Notes: a model not told the origin generated them from the sequence alone. Counted from the stretch's first letter, positions 7,493-17,130 are shown. The stretch is 23,177 bases of DNA from an uncultured Eubacteriales bacterium (GCA_934500855.1 CAKSUH010000004.1:1-23177); one strand, 5' to 3'. Program-made: numbers and translations.

Positions 7493-9181
7493 ATGGATTT
7501 TGAAGCACTTGCGGAACTGCTGTTCCCGAACATAACCGAAACACCGGCGGACTTGGAAGCGAAATATCCGCCGCGGAATCTCCCCGAGGGCGCGAAGGTG
7601 ACCCGCTTTGCCCCAAGCCCCACCGGATTCGTGCATTTCGGCGGACTGTTCCCCTCCACCATCGGAGAACGGCTTGCACACCAATCGGGCGGTGTGTTCT
7701 ACCTGCGGATTGAGGACACCGACGCAAAGCGCGAGGTCCCCGGAGCAGCGGAGGGGCTGATTCGCACGCTGGCGCACTACGGAATTCATTTTGACGAAGG
7801 CGCGATTCTCGGCAAGGACGGAAAAATATCCGATCAGGGTGCTTACGGTCCTTACAAGCAAAGTGCGCGCGGACCGATTTACCATGTCTATGCCAAGGAT
7901 CTTGTGAAGCGCGGGCTTGCCGACCCCGTTTTCACGACCAACGAGGAACTGGAGGCACTGCACGCGCTCGACAAGAAAGCGGAGATCAAATCCCGCGACT
8001 GGGAAAACGAGAGCGACAACCGCGCCGAGGAACAGGCAAAGCAACGGCAGTTTACCTTGGAGGAAGTCAAGGCGCATCTGCAAAACGGCGACCCGTTCGT
8101 CCTGCGTCTGCTTGCGGACGGCAACCCCGAAAAGAAGATTCCCTTCACCGACCTGATTAAGGGCAAGCTGGAGATTCCCGAAAACGATGAGGATTTTGTT
8201 CTGCTCAAGAGCGACGGCATCCCGACCTACCACTTTGCCCACGCGGTGGACGACCATCTGATGGGAACCACGCATGTCATCCGCGGCGAGGAGTGGCTCC
8301 CGAGTCTTGCCAAACACCTGATGCTCTTCCGCTATCTCGGCTTCCGTCTGCCGAAATACCTGCACATTGCGCAGATCATGCGACTTGACGAAAACGGCAA
8401 CAAGAAGAAACTTTCCAAGCGCGACATGGGCGCGAATATGGACGACTACAGCCGCATGGGCTATGCCCCCGCCTGCGTTTGCGAGTATATCATGACCCTG
8501 CTCAACTCCAATTACGAGGAATGGCACACGCAGAACCCCGACAAACCGTACACCGACTTTCCGTTCAACATCAAAAAAATGAGCACCTCCGGCTGTCTCT
8601 TCGATTTCAACAAGCTGAACGATGTGAGCAAGAATGTGATCTCCCGCATGACGGCGGAGGAAGTTTTTGAGCAGGCAAGCGCATGGGCGCGACAGTTTGA
8701 CCCCGCATTCGGTCAGCTTCTTGATGCCGACCCCGATTATGCAAAGGCAATCTTCGCCATCGGTCGCGGCGGCAAAAAGCCCCGCAAAGACTTTGCAACA
8801 TGGGCGGATGTCAAGGGCTACATGGATTTCTTCTATGACAGTCTGTTCACCGTCGTGGACGGTTACGCGGAGCAGTTTGACCGCGCCGACATCCGCACGG
8901 CACTGGAGCGCTTCCTTGCCTCCTATGACCCCGCCGATGACATGACGGTCTGGTTTGACAAGATCAAAGCGGTTGCGGAATCCATCGGATACGCGTCCGA
9001 TATGAAGGCTTACAAGGCTGACCCCGCCGCTTATCGCGGAAGCGTTGCCGATGTGAGTATGTTCCTGCGCGTTGCCGTAACGGGACGGCTGAACTCCCCC
9101 GATATGTATGCCGTGATGCAGGTCATGGGACCCGAACGGGTCAAAGCCCGCATTGCGCGGATGACAGAAACTTTGAAGTGA
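7493..9181 (+). CDS. gltX: Glutamate--tRNA ligase
   Basis: This class I aminoacyl-tRNA synthetase charges tRNA-Glu. The 562-residue product has FAPSPTGFVHFGG (39-51), where VHFGG takes the place of the HIGH signature, then LRIEDTD (71-77), and KKLSKR (305-310), the KMSKS equivalent, followed by an all-helical anticodon-binding part. An in-frame ATG at 7463 inside the end of the MBL gene would add ten charged residues but has no ribosome site. The ATG at 7493 has AGAGGA about 11 bases upstream and is preferred, though the spacing is long. The stop is ten bases before glnS. A full glnS next door suggests this enzyme need not misacylate tRNA-Gln. Confidence 0.93.
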   Translation: MDFEALAELLFPNITETPADLEAKYPPRNLPEGAKVTRFAPSPTGFVHFGGLFPSTIGERLAHQSGGVFYLRIEDTDAKREVPGAAEGLIRTLAHYGIHFDEGAILGKDGKISDQGAYGPYKQSARGPIYHVYAKDLVKRGLADPVFTTNEELEALHALDKKAEIKSRDWENESDNRAEEQAKQRQFTLEEVKAHLQNGDPFVLRLLADGNPEKKIPFTDLIKGKLEIPENDEDFVLLKSDGIPTYHFAHAVDDHLMGTTHVIRGEEWLPSLAKHLMLFRYLGFRLPKYLHIAQIMRLDENGNKKKLSKRDMGANMDDYSRMGYAPACVCEYIMTLLNSNYEEWHTQNPDKPYTDFPFNIKKMSTSGCLFDFNKLNDVSKNVISRMTAEEVFEQASAWARQFDPAFGQLLDADPDYAKAIFAIGRGGKKPRKDFATWADVKGYMDFFYDSLFTVVDGYAEQFDRADIRTALERFLASYDPADDMTVWFDKIKAVAESIGYASDMKAYKADPAAYRGSVADVSMFLRVAVTGRLNSPDMYAVMQVMGPERVKARIARMTETLK

Positions 9182-9191
9182 GGTTACCGAC

Positions 9192-10858
<1,667 letters not shown>

Positions 10859-10859
<1 letters not shown>

Positions 10860-11143
10860 TGTTCGGAAAGCTATGGGAAAAGGTCAAAGCCTTTTTCCGC
10901 TGGATCTGGAAAGAATGCCGCGATTGGCGGACCGTTGTTCTGCTGATCGCGGTGGTTGCGGTGGTCTACTCCCCTGTTTGGGTCGGCTATCTTCTGAAGC
11001 TGATATTCGGTTGGAATTGGGCAGCGGTTATGGCAACGGCGGTGCTCCTTTTCTGGGTGGGACCCTTTACCCCGTTCTTCCCGATTTGCATCGCGCTGAC
11101 GCTGGCAATCAAAAAATGGTGGGAGAAACGGAAGAAACGATAA
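10859..11143 (+). CDS. Small two-helix membrane protein of unknown function
   Basis: A 94-residue protein whose ATG overlaps the glnS stop (TGATG), so it is probably translated by coupling. The N-terminal 22 residues are basic and aromatic (several Trp, Lys and Arg), followed by a hydrophobic helix at about 25-45, a short turn, a second long hydrophobic stretch at about 53-84 containing GPFTPFFPICIALTLAIKK, and a strongly basic C-terminus. No named domain is recognised. The charge pattern suggests both ends are in the cytoplasm. Position in the operon suggests co-expression with the two synthetases but gives no function. Confidence 0.75.
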
Positions 11144-11180
11144 AAAAAGAGGACCTTCAGCAAGGTCCTCCTTCTTTTTG
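11142..11180. terminator. Bidirectional intrinsic terminator between convergent operons
   Basis: A perfect 9-bp stem, GAGGACCTT (11149-11157) and AAGGTCCTC (11162-11170), encloses a CAGC tetraloop. It is flanked by seven A residues on the left and CTTCTTTTT on the right, so it works in both directions. The nnrD stop codon (11159-11157) lies partly in the loop, and the stem encodes the end of nnrD. Confidence 0.93.
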
Positions 11181-12059
11181 TACCGTGCGCACCGCCTCTG
11201 CGAGGTGGGAAACCGTATCGGACGCAAGCATGGAAATCTCGCCCATGTCCCGCGCCGCATATTCGCCCGCAAGCCCGCAAAGATAAGCGCCGAGCGCAAC
11301 CGTCCGCACATCGGGCGGCAGATAGCCGAGCAGTCCCGTTATCACGCCCGACAGCACATCCCCGCTTCCCGCCGTTGCCATACCCGGGCAACCGCGGTCA
11401 ACCGTCAGCACCGTTTCCCCGTCCGTCACAACCGTCACGGAGCCTTTGAGCAGGGTCACCGTTCCCGTGCGCTTGGCAAAGTTCCGTGCGGCGGTAACCC
11501 GATCCGATTCAATCTCTGAGAGCGACAGCCCCGTCAGCCGCGCGAATTCCCCATGGTGCGGGGTCAGAATCACGCGGCAGGATGCCGCAGAGAGAAAGTC
11601 AACGGGTCCCAACTCAGCGAGCGCCCACAAACCGTCCGCGTCGATGAGAAGCGAACCACTGTAATGCGAGAGAAGCCAATTCAGAATCCGCTTGTTTTCC
11701 TCGCTCCTGCCCCAGCCCATGCCGACCGCAACCGCGCGTCTTCCTGCCGTCAGCGCGGTCAGATAGTCCCCGTCAAACACCATATGTCCGTCCCCTCGGT
11801 CTGGGGCGGGCGAAAGCGTGCTTTCCAGAAGGTACGGCGTAACCGCGCCTGCTAAGGTCGCGGGGACTGCCAATGTTGCCACGCCGCATCCCGCGCGCAG
11901 GGCGGATTGGCTGAGATTTGCCAGTTTCGCCGCACCCGAATACTCCATGCATCCGCCGAGAAGCGCGACATAGCCGTAATCCCCCTTGTGCGTGTTCCGT
12001 TCGCGCGGCGGGAGCAGCGGCGCAAGCTCCGCCGCCGTGACCCGATGCGCGCCGCTCAT
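11157..12059 (-). CDS. nnrD: ADP-dependent (S)-NAD(P)H-hydrate dehydratase
   Basis: This repair enzyme dehydrates damaged (S)-NADHX and NADPHX back to NAD(P)H using ADP. The 300-residue protein corresponds to the C-terminal half of the fused YjeF/Nnr proteins and has a ribokinase-like fold. Seen: NTHKGDYG (22-29), a Gly-rich VGMGWGRSEEN, the VILTPHHGEFARL block and the anion-hole GMATAGSGDVLSG. No epimerase (NnrE) domain is attached and none is visible in the window, so the enzyme is stand-alone here. GGGGAGG precedes the ATG, which overlaps the cdd stop as ATGA. It is the last gene of the deo operon, and its final codons form the shared terminator. Confidence 0.92.
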   Translation of the reverse strand: MSGAHRVTAAELAPLLPPRERNTHKGDYGYVALLGGCMEYSGAAKLANLSQSALRAGCGVATLAVPATLAGAVTPYLLESTLSPAPDRGDGHMVFDGDYLTALTAGRRAVAVGMGWGRSEENKRILNWLLSHYSGSLLIDADGLWALAELGPVDFLSAASCRVILTPHHGEFARLTGLSLSEIESDRVTAARNFAKRTGTVTLLKGSVTVVTDGETVLTVDRGCPGMATAGSGDVLSGVITGLLGYLPPDVRTVALGAYLCGLAGEYAARDMGEISMLASDTVSHLAEAVRTVQKEGGPC

Positions 12060-12481
12060 GTGCGGTCCTCCCCGCGCTTCATCGCGTCCGCGGAAAATCC
12101 GCAGGACAACAGATCACCAAGCGTATACCGCCGCGTTTCTGTTCCGTCCCACACGAGAATCGGAAAATCGGGGGCGCAGAATTCCCCCAACGCCTGACGG
12201 CAGACCCCGCATGGTGTGAAGAAACTGTCGGGTGCTTGCCCCAGTCTGCCGCCCACAACCGCAAGCGCCGCAAACTGCCGCTTCCCCGCGCTGACGGCGG
12301 CAAAGAGCGCGCTTCGCTCGGCGCAACAGGTTACCGAATAGGAAGCGTTTTCCACATTGCAACCGCTCAGGACCGTTCCGTCCGCGCACAGAAGCGCCGC
12401 GCCAACCGAAAAGCCCGAATAGGGCGCGTAGGAATTCAACCGCGCGGCATCGGCAAGCCGCACCAATTCGCTGTCTGTCAT
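12056..12481 (-). CDS. cdd: Cytidine deaminase
   Basis: This tetrameric-type zinc enzyme deaminates cytidine and deoxycytidine to uridine and deoxyuridine. The 141-residue protein has N-terminal NSYAPYSGFSVGAAL, the substrate segment GCNVENASY (40-48), CCAERSA with zinc ligand Cys53 and catalytic Glu55, and PCGVCRQ with zinc ligands Cys91 and Cys94. GGGGGAGG lies seven bases before the ATG. It overlaps deoB by four bases upstream and nnrD by four downstream. With deoC and deoB it forms a deoxynucleoside salvage set, although no nucleoside phosphorylase or transporter is visible in this operon. Confidence 0.95.
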   Translation of the reverse strand: MTDSELVRLADAARLNSYAPYSGFSVGAALLCADGTVLSGCNVENASYSVTCCAERSALFAAVSAGKRQFAALAVVGGRLGQAPDSFFTPCGVCRQALGEFCAPDFPILVWDGTETRRYTLGDLLSCGFSADAMKRGEDRT

Positions 12482-13653
12482 GCCAAAACCTCCCCCGAAA
12501 AATCGGTTGCGTCGAATGTTCCGCCCGCGCCGAGCATTCCGAGCGCGCTTTCCGCAACATCCGAAAAGCCGTTCCGTACTCCGAGCGGGACGGGACGGAC
12601 CGACGGTCCCGCAACCAGTAGCGGGACATATTCGCGCGTGTGGTCCGTGCTCGTATCTCCGGGATCACAGCCGTGATCGGCGGTCAGAAGCAGAACATCG
12701 TCCGCCCGCATGGCGGGCAGGAAGTCAGCAAGCCACGCGTCAAAACGGTTCAGCGCCTCGGCATAGCCGCGCGCATCGTTGCGATGTCCGTAGAGCATAT
12801 CAAAATCCACCAGATTGACACAGCAAAGCCCGTGGAAATCGGTTTTCGCAAGCTCGGAGGTGACCGCCATCCCCTCGTCGTTGCCGTGGGTGCGGTAGAA
12901 TTTCGTAAAGCCGCGCCCGGCGAAAATGTCGAGGATCTTTCCGACCGACAGCACATCGTACCCCGCCGCTTTCAGCACATCGGGCAGGACCGGAACGGGC
13001 GGCTCAAGCGAAAAATCGCGACGGTCGGCAGAAACGCGCGAAAAATCCGAGGCATTCGTCCCGACGAACGGGCGCGCGATCACCCGCCCGACGGCGTAGT
13101 CTCCCGTCAACAGCGCCCGCGCTTTGCGGCAGATTTCGTACAGCTCCTCGGGCGGAACCAAATCCTCATGCGCCGCAATCTGGAACACGCTGTCCGCCGA
13201 GGTGTATACAATCAGTTTGCCTGTGCGCAAATGCTCCTCGCCGTAATCGCGGATCACATCGGTTCCCGAATACGGAAGGTTGCAAAGGACCCCTTTTCCC
13301 GTCAGTTCGGTGAAACGGTCCAAAAGCGCCTGCGGAAAGCCGTGCGGAAAGGTCGGCATCGGGCGGGGCGAGATGTGACCCGCAATCTCCCAATGTCCGA
13401 TGGTCGTATCTTTTCCGGCGGAGCGCTCCCGCATTTTGCCGAACGCGGCGGCGGGAGACGGAACAGCGCCAAGGAAGGACAAACCGTCAATGTTGCCGAT
13501 GCCGAGCCGCTGCAGGGTCGGGATGCGGAGCAAGCCCGTGTCCCGAATACTGCGCAGGGTATTTGCGCCGAGATCCCCGAAAGCCGCCGCATCGGGCGCT
13601 TCCCCTGCGCCGAGACTGTCGAGAACGACCAGAAAGACCCGCTTTGCTGTCAT
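12478..13653 (-). CDS. deoB: Phosphopentomutase
   Basis: DeoB interconverts (deoxy)ribose 1-phosphate and 5-phosphate and feeds deoxyribose 5-phosphate to DeoC. The 391-residue protein belongs to the alkaline phosphatase superfamily. Seen: VVLDSLGAGEAPDA with metal ligand Asp12, KDTTIGHWE (81-89) holding the phosphorylated threonine, NLVDFDMLYGHRND, and TADHGCDPGDTSTDHTRE with the C-terminal metal ligands. The frame is open further upstream, but the ATG at 13653 has AAAGGAGG seven bases before it and overlaps the deoC stop as ATGA, so this start is chosen. Length matches characterised Firmicute enzymes. Confidence 0.95.
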   Translation of the reverse strand: MTAKRVFLVVLDSLGAGEAPDAAAFGDLGANTLRSIRDTGLLRIPTLQRLGIGNIDGLSFLGAVPSPAAAFGKMRERSAGKDTTIGHWEIAGHISPRPMPTFPHGFPQALLDRFTELTGKGVLCNLPYSGTDVIRDYGEEHLRTGKLIVYTSADSVFQIAAHEDLVPPEELYEICRKARALLTGDYAVGRVIARPFVGTNASDFSRVSADRRDFSLEPPVPVLPDVLKAAGYDVLSVGKILDIFAGRGFTKFYRTHGNDEGMAVTSELAKTDFHGLCCVNLVDFDMLYGHRNDARGYAEALNRFDAWLADFLPAMRADDVLLLTADHGCDPGDTSTDHTREYVPLLVAGPSVRPVPLGVRNGFSDVAESALGMLGAGGTFDATDFSGEVLA

Positions 13654-14306
13654 GCCTGCGCCTCCTTTGCAAGGCGAACCAATGCGCTGGTTCCCAGACG
13701 GTCCGCGCCGAGGGAAAGGAACTTCTCCGCGTCGGCAAACGAACGGATGCCGCCCGCCGCCTTGATTTTGAGGTGGGAGGGACAATGCTTGGCAAAGAGC
13801 GCGATGTCCTCCGGCGTTGCGCCCGCCGTGGAAAAGCCCGTGGAGGTCTTGATATAATCCGCGCCGCTGTCACCGACAATGCCGCACATCCGGATTTTCT
13901 CCTGCTCGGTCAAAAGACAGGTTTCGATGATGACCTTCAGAATCTTCCCCTCGCAGGATTCACGGACTGCGCGGATTTCGCGCAGGACCGCCTCGTATTT
14001 GCGATCGCGGAGAAGCCCGAGGTTGATAACCATATCGATTTCATCCGCGCCGTTTTTTACCGCATCGGCAGTCTCAAAGACCTTCGCGGCGGTCGTGCTG
14101 TAGCCGTTCGGGAAGCCGATGACCGTGCAGACGGGCAGTCTGCCGCCAAGGTAATCCGCCGCCGCGCGGACATGGGCGGGCGGAATGCAGACCGACGCGG
14201 TGCGGTAGGTCAGCCCATCGTCGCAAAGCGCGCGGATATCCTCCCATGTTGCGGTCTGTTTCAGGTTCGTGTGGTCCACATGGGACAGAATGCCTGCAAG
14301 TTCCAT
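13650..14306 (-). CDS. deoC: Deoxyribose-phosphate aldolase
   Basis: DeoC splits 2-deoxyribose 5-phosphate into glyceraldehyde 3-phosphate and acetaldehyde. The 218-residue TIM-barrel protein shows VDHTNLKQTAT, VIGFPNG, ADEIDMVIN with Asp91, LKVIIETCLL, and YIKTSTGFSTAGAT where Lys153 forms the Schiff base, plus IKAAGGIRS with Lys182. A GTG four codons upstream (14318), with AAAGGAA close before it, is an alternative start. The ATG is preferred because the family usually begins shortly before the DHTNLK segment. It is the promoter-proximal gene of the deoC-deoB-cdd-nnrD run. Confidence 0.94.
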   Translation of the reverse strand: MELAGILSHVDHTNLKQTATWEDIRALCDDGLTYRTASVCIPPAHVRAAADYLGGRLPVCTVIGFPNGYSTTAAKVFETADAVKNGADEIDMVINLGLLRDRKYEAVLREIRAVRESCEGKILKVIIETCLLTEQEKIRMCGIVGDSGADYIKTSTGFSTAGATPEDIALFAKHCPSHLKIKAAGGIRSFADAEKFLSLGADRLGTSALVRLAKEAQA

Positions 14307-14347
14307 TTCGGTTCTCACCGTTCCTTTCCGTTTGTGATTCTGCTTCT

Positions 14348-14356
14348 ATTATACCA
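14348..14356 (-). promoter_or_regulatory. Extended -10 promoter of the deoC operon
   Basis: The minus strand reads TGGTATAAT, an extended -10 element, 42 bases before the deoC ATG. At the matching -35 position there is only GC-rich sequence with no TTGACA-like box, so the promoter may depend on the extended element or on an activator. Confidence 0.65.
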
Positions 14357-14380
14357 TGTTTCGGCGCGCGGCGCACGAGG

Positions 14381-14415
14381 TATTTTGAAAAGAGCGCGGA
14401 TTTTTCCGCGCTCTT
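14381..14415 (-). terminator. Intrinsic terminator of the lipoprotein operon
   Basis: A 10-bp perfect stem, AAGAGCGCGG (14390-14399) and CCGCGCTCTT (14406-14415), with a six-base loop, lies just after the lipoprotein stop. On the minus strand the stem runs into TTTTC followed by A residues, so the U tract is short. It separates this operon from the deoC promoter. Confidence 0.8.
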
Positions 14416-14421
14416 CCTGTT

Positions 14422-16164
14422 TTAGTCGAATGTAACCTTTTCGCCGATCATTTTTCGGATTTCATCTTCCGTCACCGCATTTTTATGCGCGATAAATTCA
14501 TCAATCAGCGTTGCATAGTCCTCCCGAATCTTTTTCAGACTTGCGGATTCCGTGTCAATGCGCAAATTCAGATCGGAATTCTTTTCTTTGACATCCTTTG
14601 TCAGCGTCTCCAACTGCTCCTCCTGCACGAACAGCATCGGGACTACTGCCTTGACCTCTTCATAACTGCTTCCGTCCGCCGAAAGCACATAGAAATATTG
14701 TGTCCGCATTTCAATGTCATAGCGGCGCGATGCGGCTTTTGAACTAAAGCCACCAACCCGCTTGTTCTCCCACTCCTTTGTACTTCCGTTCAGGAAGAAT
14801 GCGGCGGATTCATCATCGGTCTTTTCGCGGTATTTGATGGAATTAATCCCCTCAACATCGGAAAGATTGAACCAAAGGGTATTATAACTGATCTCTTTTG
14901 AGAGAACTTCTGCCGTTTCCCGCACCTCATAACCGAGCAGCTTGCCCGTTGCGGTATCGTACAACTCGTTGATATAGCCTGTGAACCCGGGAATTCCGCT
15001 TGCTTTGTTTCCGACAGCAGACACATAGGTATCCGTAATTATGAAATCTGCCGAGCTGTGAGTTCCCTTGCCGGATACCGTCAGATGCTCGTTGATCTGT
15101 CCTGTCACGGTGCCGTCCGCATTCTTTTGGACCGTGAAATATGCTGTTCTCACACCGAGATACTTGATTGCAAAGGCATAGGAATCCGTGCCGACGATAT
15201 AGGTCAGCGCATTCGCGTCGCCGAGCTGAATCCGCACGGTCTTTTCCCGCGACTGCATATTCATAGCCATTGCAATCTGAATACTCTGTCCGGCGACTGC
15301 ATAATCCAGAACGAACTGCATCAATACTCCGTCATAGTCCACTGTTACATGATAGTCCCCATTCAGGAAACTGTGGTGCGCGGTGTCGCTCGGGTTTTGG
15401 TCAAACCAATTGTTGAACGCCGCAACCGAGGTTGCCGTCACGCCCTCAACCGATTGCAGGGCATTGAAAAAGTACATGGATTCGTTCAGGTTATCGGTTA
15501 TCATGTGCCACTGCTCCCCAAAGCCGTTCGGGATTGCAGACACCGACACGGAATTGCCGTAATCCTCGTTCGGTTTCTGCGCGGTGAGCGCACCGGACGG
15601 TTGCATTTTCTCCGGAATGTAGCTGTAGGGATTCAGCTTATACCCTTCGGTCAGCTCCTTCAGGTAGTCTTTAATCGGCACAACCGTGTTCCACTTTGCC
15701 CAAAGCTCCGTATTCTTTGTCAGGGTCAGCGGAAATTCGGCGGGAACGGTCAATTCCTCGTCCAAGCACCAGCAGACAAATTTCTTGCCCTCCTGCGTCG
15801 GCTTCGTCGGCTCCTCGATCCGACTTCCCTCCTCTGCGCGGATTGTTGCGACATCGCTTCCTCCGTTCGTATGGAAGATGACCTCGTACACCTTCGGTTG
15901 GTTCGGCTTCTCGGGTGCCGCTGTTGTCGGTGTTTCGGTAGGTTTTTCGGTCGGTGTCTCGGTTGTCGGTTTGGTCGGCGTGTCGGTCGGCGCTTCGGTC
16001 GGAGTGCTCGTTGTCGGCTTTGTCGTTGGCTCGGTGGGCGCGCCTGACGCCACCTCATCGGAAGCGTTTGTCGACTCGGTCGGTGCCTCGGGCTTCTTCC
16101 CGCAGGAAGCAAGGAAACAAACAAGCAAAAGTACAGCCATTGCGGTTAAGAGAATTCGTTTCAT
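14422..16164 (-). CDS. Surface lipoprotein with Thr/Pro stalk and InlB-like repeat
   Basis: A 580-residue exported lipoprotein. Residues 1-21 are a signal peptide ending in LASC, so Cys21 should be lipidated and anchor the protein outside the membrane. Residues about 26-90 are a low-complexity Thr/Pro/Glu stalk built from PTE and TPT units. Residues 92-159 look like an InlB B-repeat/Listeria-Bacteroides repeat (VIFHTNGGS, then a TELWAKW ending). About 160-515 is a large, apparently beta-rich domain that I do not recognise. About 520-580 is a charged coiled-coil-like tail. AAGGAAA precedes the ATG. The upstream membrane-bound HTH regulator ends 22 nt before, so the two are probably one operon. 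Function is unknown; ligand binding or adhesion is a guess from architecture. Confidence 0.85.
   Translation of the reverse strand: MKRILLTAMAVLLLVCFLASCGKKPEAPTESTNASDEVASGAPTEPTTKPTTSTPTEAPTDTPTKPTTETPTEKPTETPTTAAPEKPNQPKVYEVIFHTNGGSDVATIRAEEGSRIEEPTKPTQEGKKFVCWCLDEELTVPAEFPLTLTKNTELWAKWNTVVPIKDYLKELTEGYKLNPYSYIPEKMQPSGALTAQKPNEDYGNSVSVSAIPNGFGEQWHMITDNLNESMYFFNALQSVEGVTATSVAAFNNWFDQNPSDTAHHSFLNGDYHVTVDYDGVLMQFVLDYAVAGQSIQIAMAMNMQSREKTVRIQLGDANALTYIVGTDSYAFAIKYLGVRTAYFTVQKNADGTVTGQINEHLTVSGKGTHSSADFIITDTYVSAVGNKASGIPGFTGYINELYDTATGKLLGYEVRETAEVLSKEISYNTLWFNLSDVEGINSIKYREKTDDESAAFFLNGSTKEWENKRVGGFSSKAASRRYDIEMRTQYFYVLSADGSSYEEVKAVVPMLFVQEEQLETLTKDVKEKNSDLNLRIDTESASLKKIREDYATLIDEFIAHKNAVTEDEIRKMIGEKVTFD
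15895..16089 (-). repeat. Degenerate Thr/Pro-rich coding repeat
   Basis: The DNA encoding the lipoprotein stalk is a run of imperfect 6- to 12-base units around TCGGT and GTCGG on the plus strand, translating to repeated PTE, TPT and KPT. The units are not identical, so it is an old or selected low-complexity array rather than a fresh expansion. Length variation between strains would be expected. Confidence 0.7.
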
Positions 16165-16186
16165 TGATGTATTTCCTTACCGATTT

Positions 16187-17017
16187 TCAATCTTCGTATT
16201 GTTCGGGGTGAGCAAAATTTTTGCGGATTGCATACGGGTAAACGAACAGCGACATCACGCCGCCCAATGCGATTGCAAGCAGACCGGTTGCGCAAGCCAA
16301 CAGGATTCCGAGAATCCAGAAAAGCAGTTTAACGGTCAAAAGCCAAATGATTCCGTCCAAATCCAGCTCGAAGATCACGCCCGGGAACTTAACAAAGCCC
16401 CATGAAAAGATTGTGGAGACCATCTCCCCGATAAAGTTATTACGCAAAATACAGCAGGATACCAGCGTAAATATCGCAACCGCACTAAACACGAATGAAC
16501 CGATCTGTCCCCAGTTTCCGGTTTTGGAGGCAGTTACAATTCCGACAACAAGCATTGTGACTGCGGCAAGAGCCCCCCAGACAAAGGAGTGCATCCGATG
16601 TCGAATCCCGCTCTCGCGCATGGCGTCAAGCTTGCGTTGCTCGCGCTTATCGCGGCAGCTTTTACAAATAATCTGTTTCGGGGAATCCTCGCGGATCAAC
16701 TCCCCTGCGTTATAAATCGGCTTGTTGCAGACTTCGCAAACACCGAGAACGGGCGTCGGTTCCTTATAAACATACTCGGTACGGACTGTGGTTTCCGACT
16801 CTGTTTTTTCCGCCTGCGGTGTGGTGTCGATACCGAGAATCTCATCCGCCGATACATTGAAGATCCGCGCGATTTCGGTCACGGTGGAAAGCGACGGCTC
16901 CACCTCTCCGTTCTCCCAACGCGATACCGCCTGCGCGGTGACAAACAGTTTGTCTGCCAGTGCTTTCTGGGTCATTTGTTTTTCGGTTCGCAGTCTTCTG
17001 ATGTTCTGTCCGATCAT
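16187..17017 (-). CDS. Membrane-anchored XRE-family regulator with zinc-ribbon-like linker
   Basis: A 276-residue protein. Residues 1-62 are an XRE/Cro-CI helix-turn-helix (IRRLRTEKQMTQKALADKL, VSRWENGEVEPS, VSADEILGI). Residues 90-125 carry two CxxC pairs (Cys94/97 and Cys118/121), consistent with a zinc ribbon. From about 143 there are two clear hydrophobic helices (145-163, 171-191) and a long hydrophobic region (222-262) that probably makes one or two more, ending in a short charged tail. DNA binding would therefore happen at the membrane. The frame is open far upstream, but only the ATG at 17017 places the HTH at the normal distance; AGGGGG lies about 13 bases before it. The lipoprotein follows 22 nt downstream. 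Ligand and targets are unknown; self-regulation at the divergent promoters is inferred. Confidence 0.85.
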   Translation of the reverse strand: MIGQNIRRLRTEKQMTQKALADKLFVTAQAVSRWENGEVEPSLSTVTEIARIFNVSADEILGIDTTPQAEKTESETTVRTEYVYKEPTPVLGVCEVCNKPIYNAGELIREDSPKQIICKSCRDKREQRKLDAMRESGIRHRMHSFVWGALAAVTMLVVGIVTASKTGNWGQIGSFVFSAVAIFTLVSCCILRNNFIGEMVSTIFSWGFVKFPGVIFELDLDGIIWLLTVKLLFWILGILLACATGLLAIALGGVMSLFVYPYAIRKNFAHPEQYED

Positions 17018-17061
17018 GTCCGATTCATTTCCCCCTTGTGTCTTGAATTCGTTTCCATCAT
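17014..17061 (-). CDS. Possible 15-codon leader ORF before the membrane regulator
   Basis: ATG at 17061 (or the adjacent ATG at 17058) opens a 15-codon frame, MMETNSRHKGEMNRT, that ends in TGA overlapping the regulator ATG as ATGA. A GGAG lies one to four bases before the two ATGs, closer than usual. An internal ATG at 17028 is preceded directly by AAGGGGG. The arrangement would allow translational coupling and could explain the long spacing from AGGGGG to the regulator start. It is short enough to occur by chance. Confidence 0.3.
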   Translation of the reverse strand: MMETNSRHKGEMNRT

Positions 17062-17088
17062 ACTCCAAACTGCCCGATTTGTAAAGCA

Positions 17089-17130
17089 ACAAGCTGTTGA
17101 AGCCGCTAAACAGCTTGTGGAATCGGCTTC
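17089..17130 (-). promoter_or_regulatory. Leader RNA with two mutually exclusive hairpins
   Basis: In the minus-strand leader the order of complementary segments is 1-2-1'-2'. Segment 1 is GAAGCCG (17130-17124), segment 2 is ACAAGCTGTT (17118-17109), 1' is CGGCTTC (17105-17099) and 2' is AACAGCTTGT (17098-17089). Stems of 7 and 10 bp are possible, but 1' and 2' touch with no linker, so both stems can hardly form together. This resembles a conformational switch, although the 10-bp inverted repeat could equally be a DNA operator. Confidence 0.5.

Noticed and set aside
17089..17130. Full H-type pseudoknot in the regulator leader
   Set aside because: There is no nucleotide between the two 3' stem strands to cross the 7-bp stem, so alternative hairpins are the better reading.
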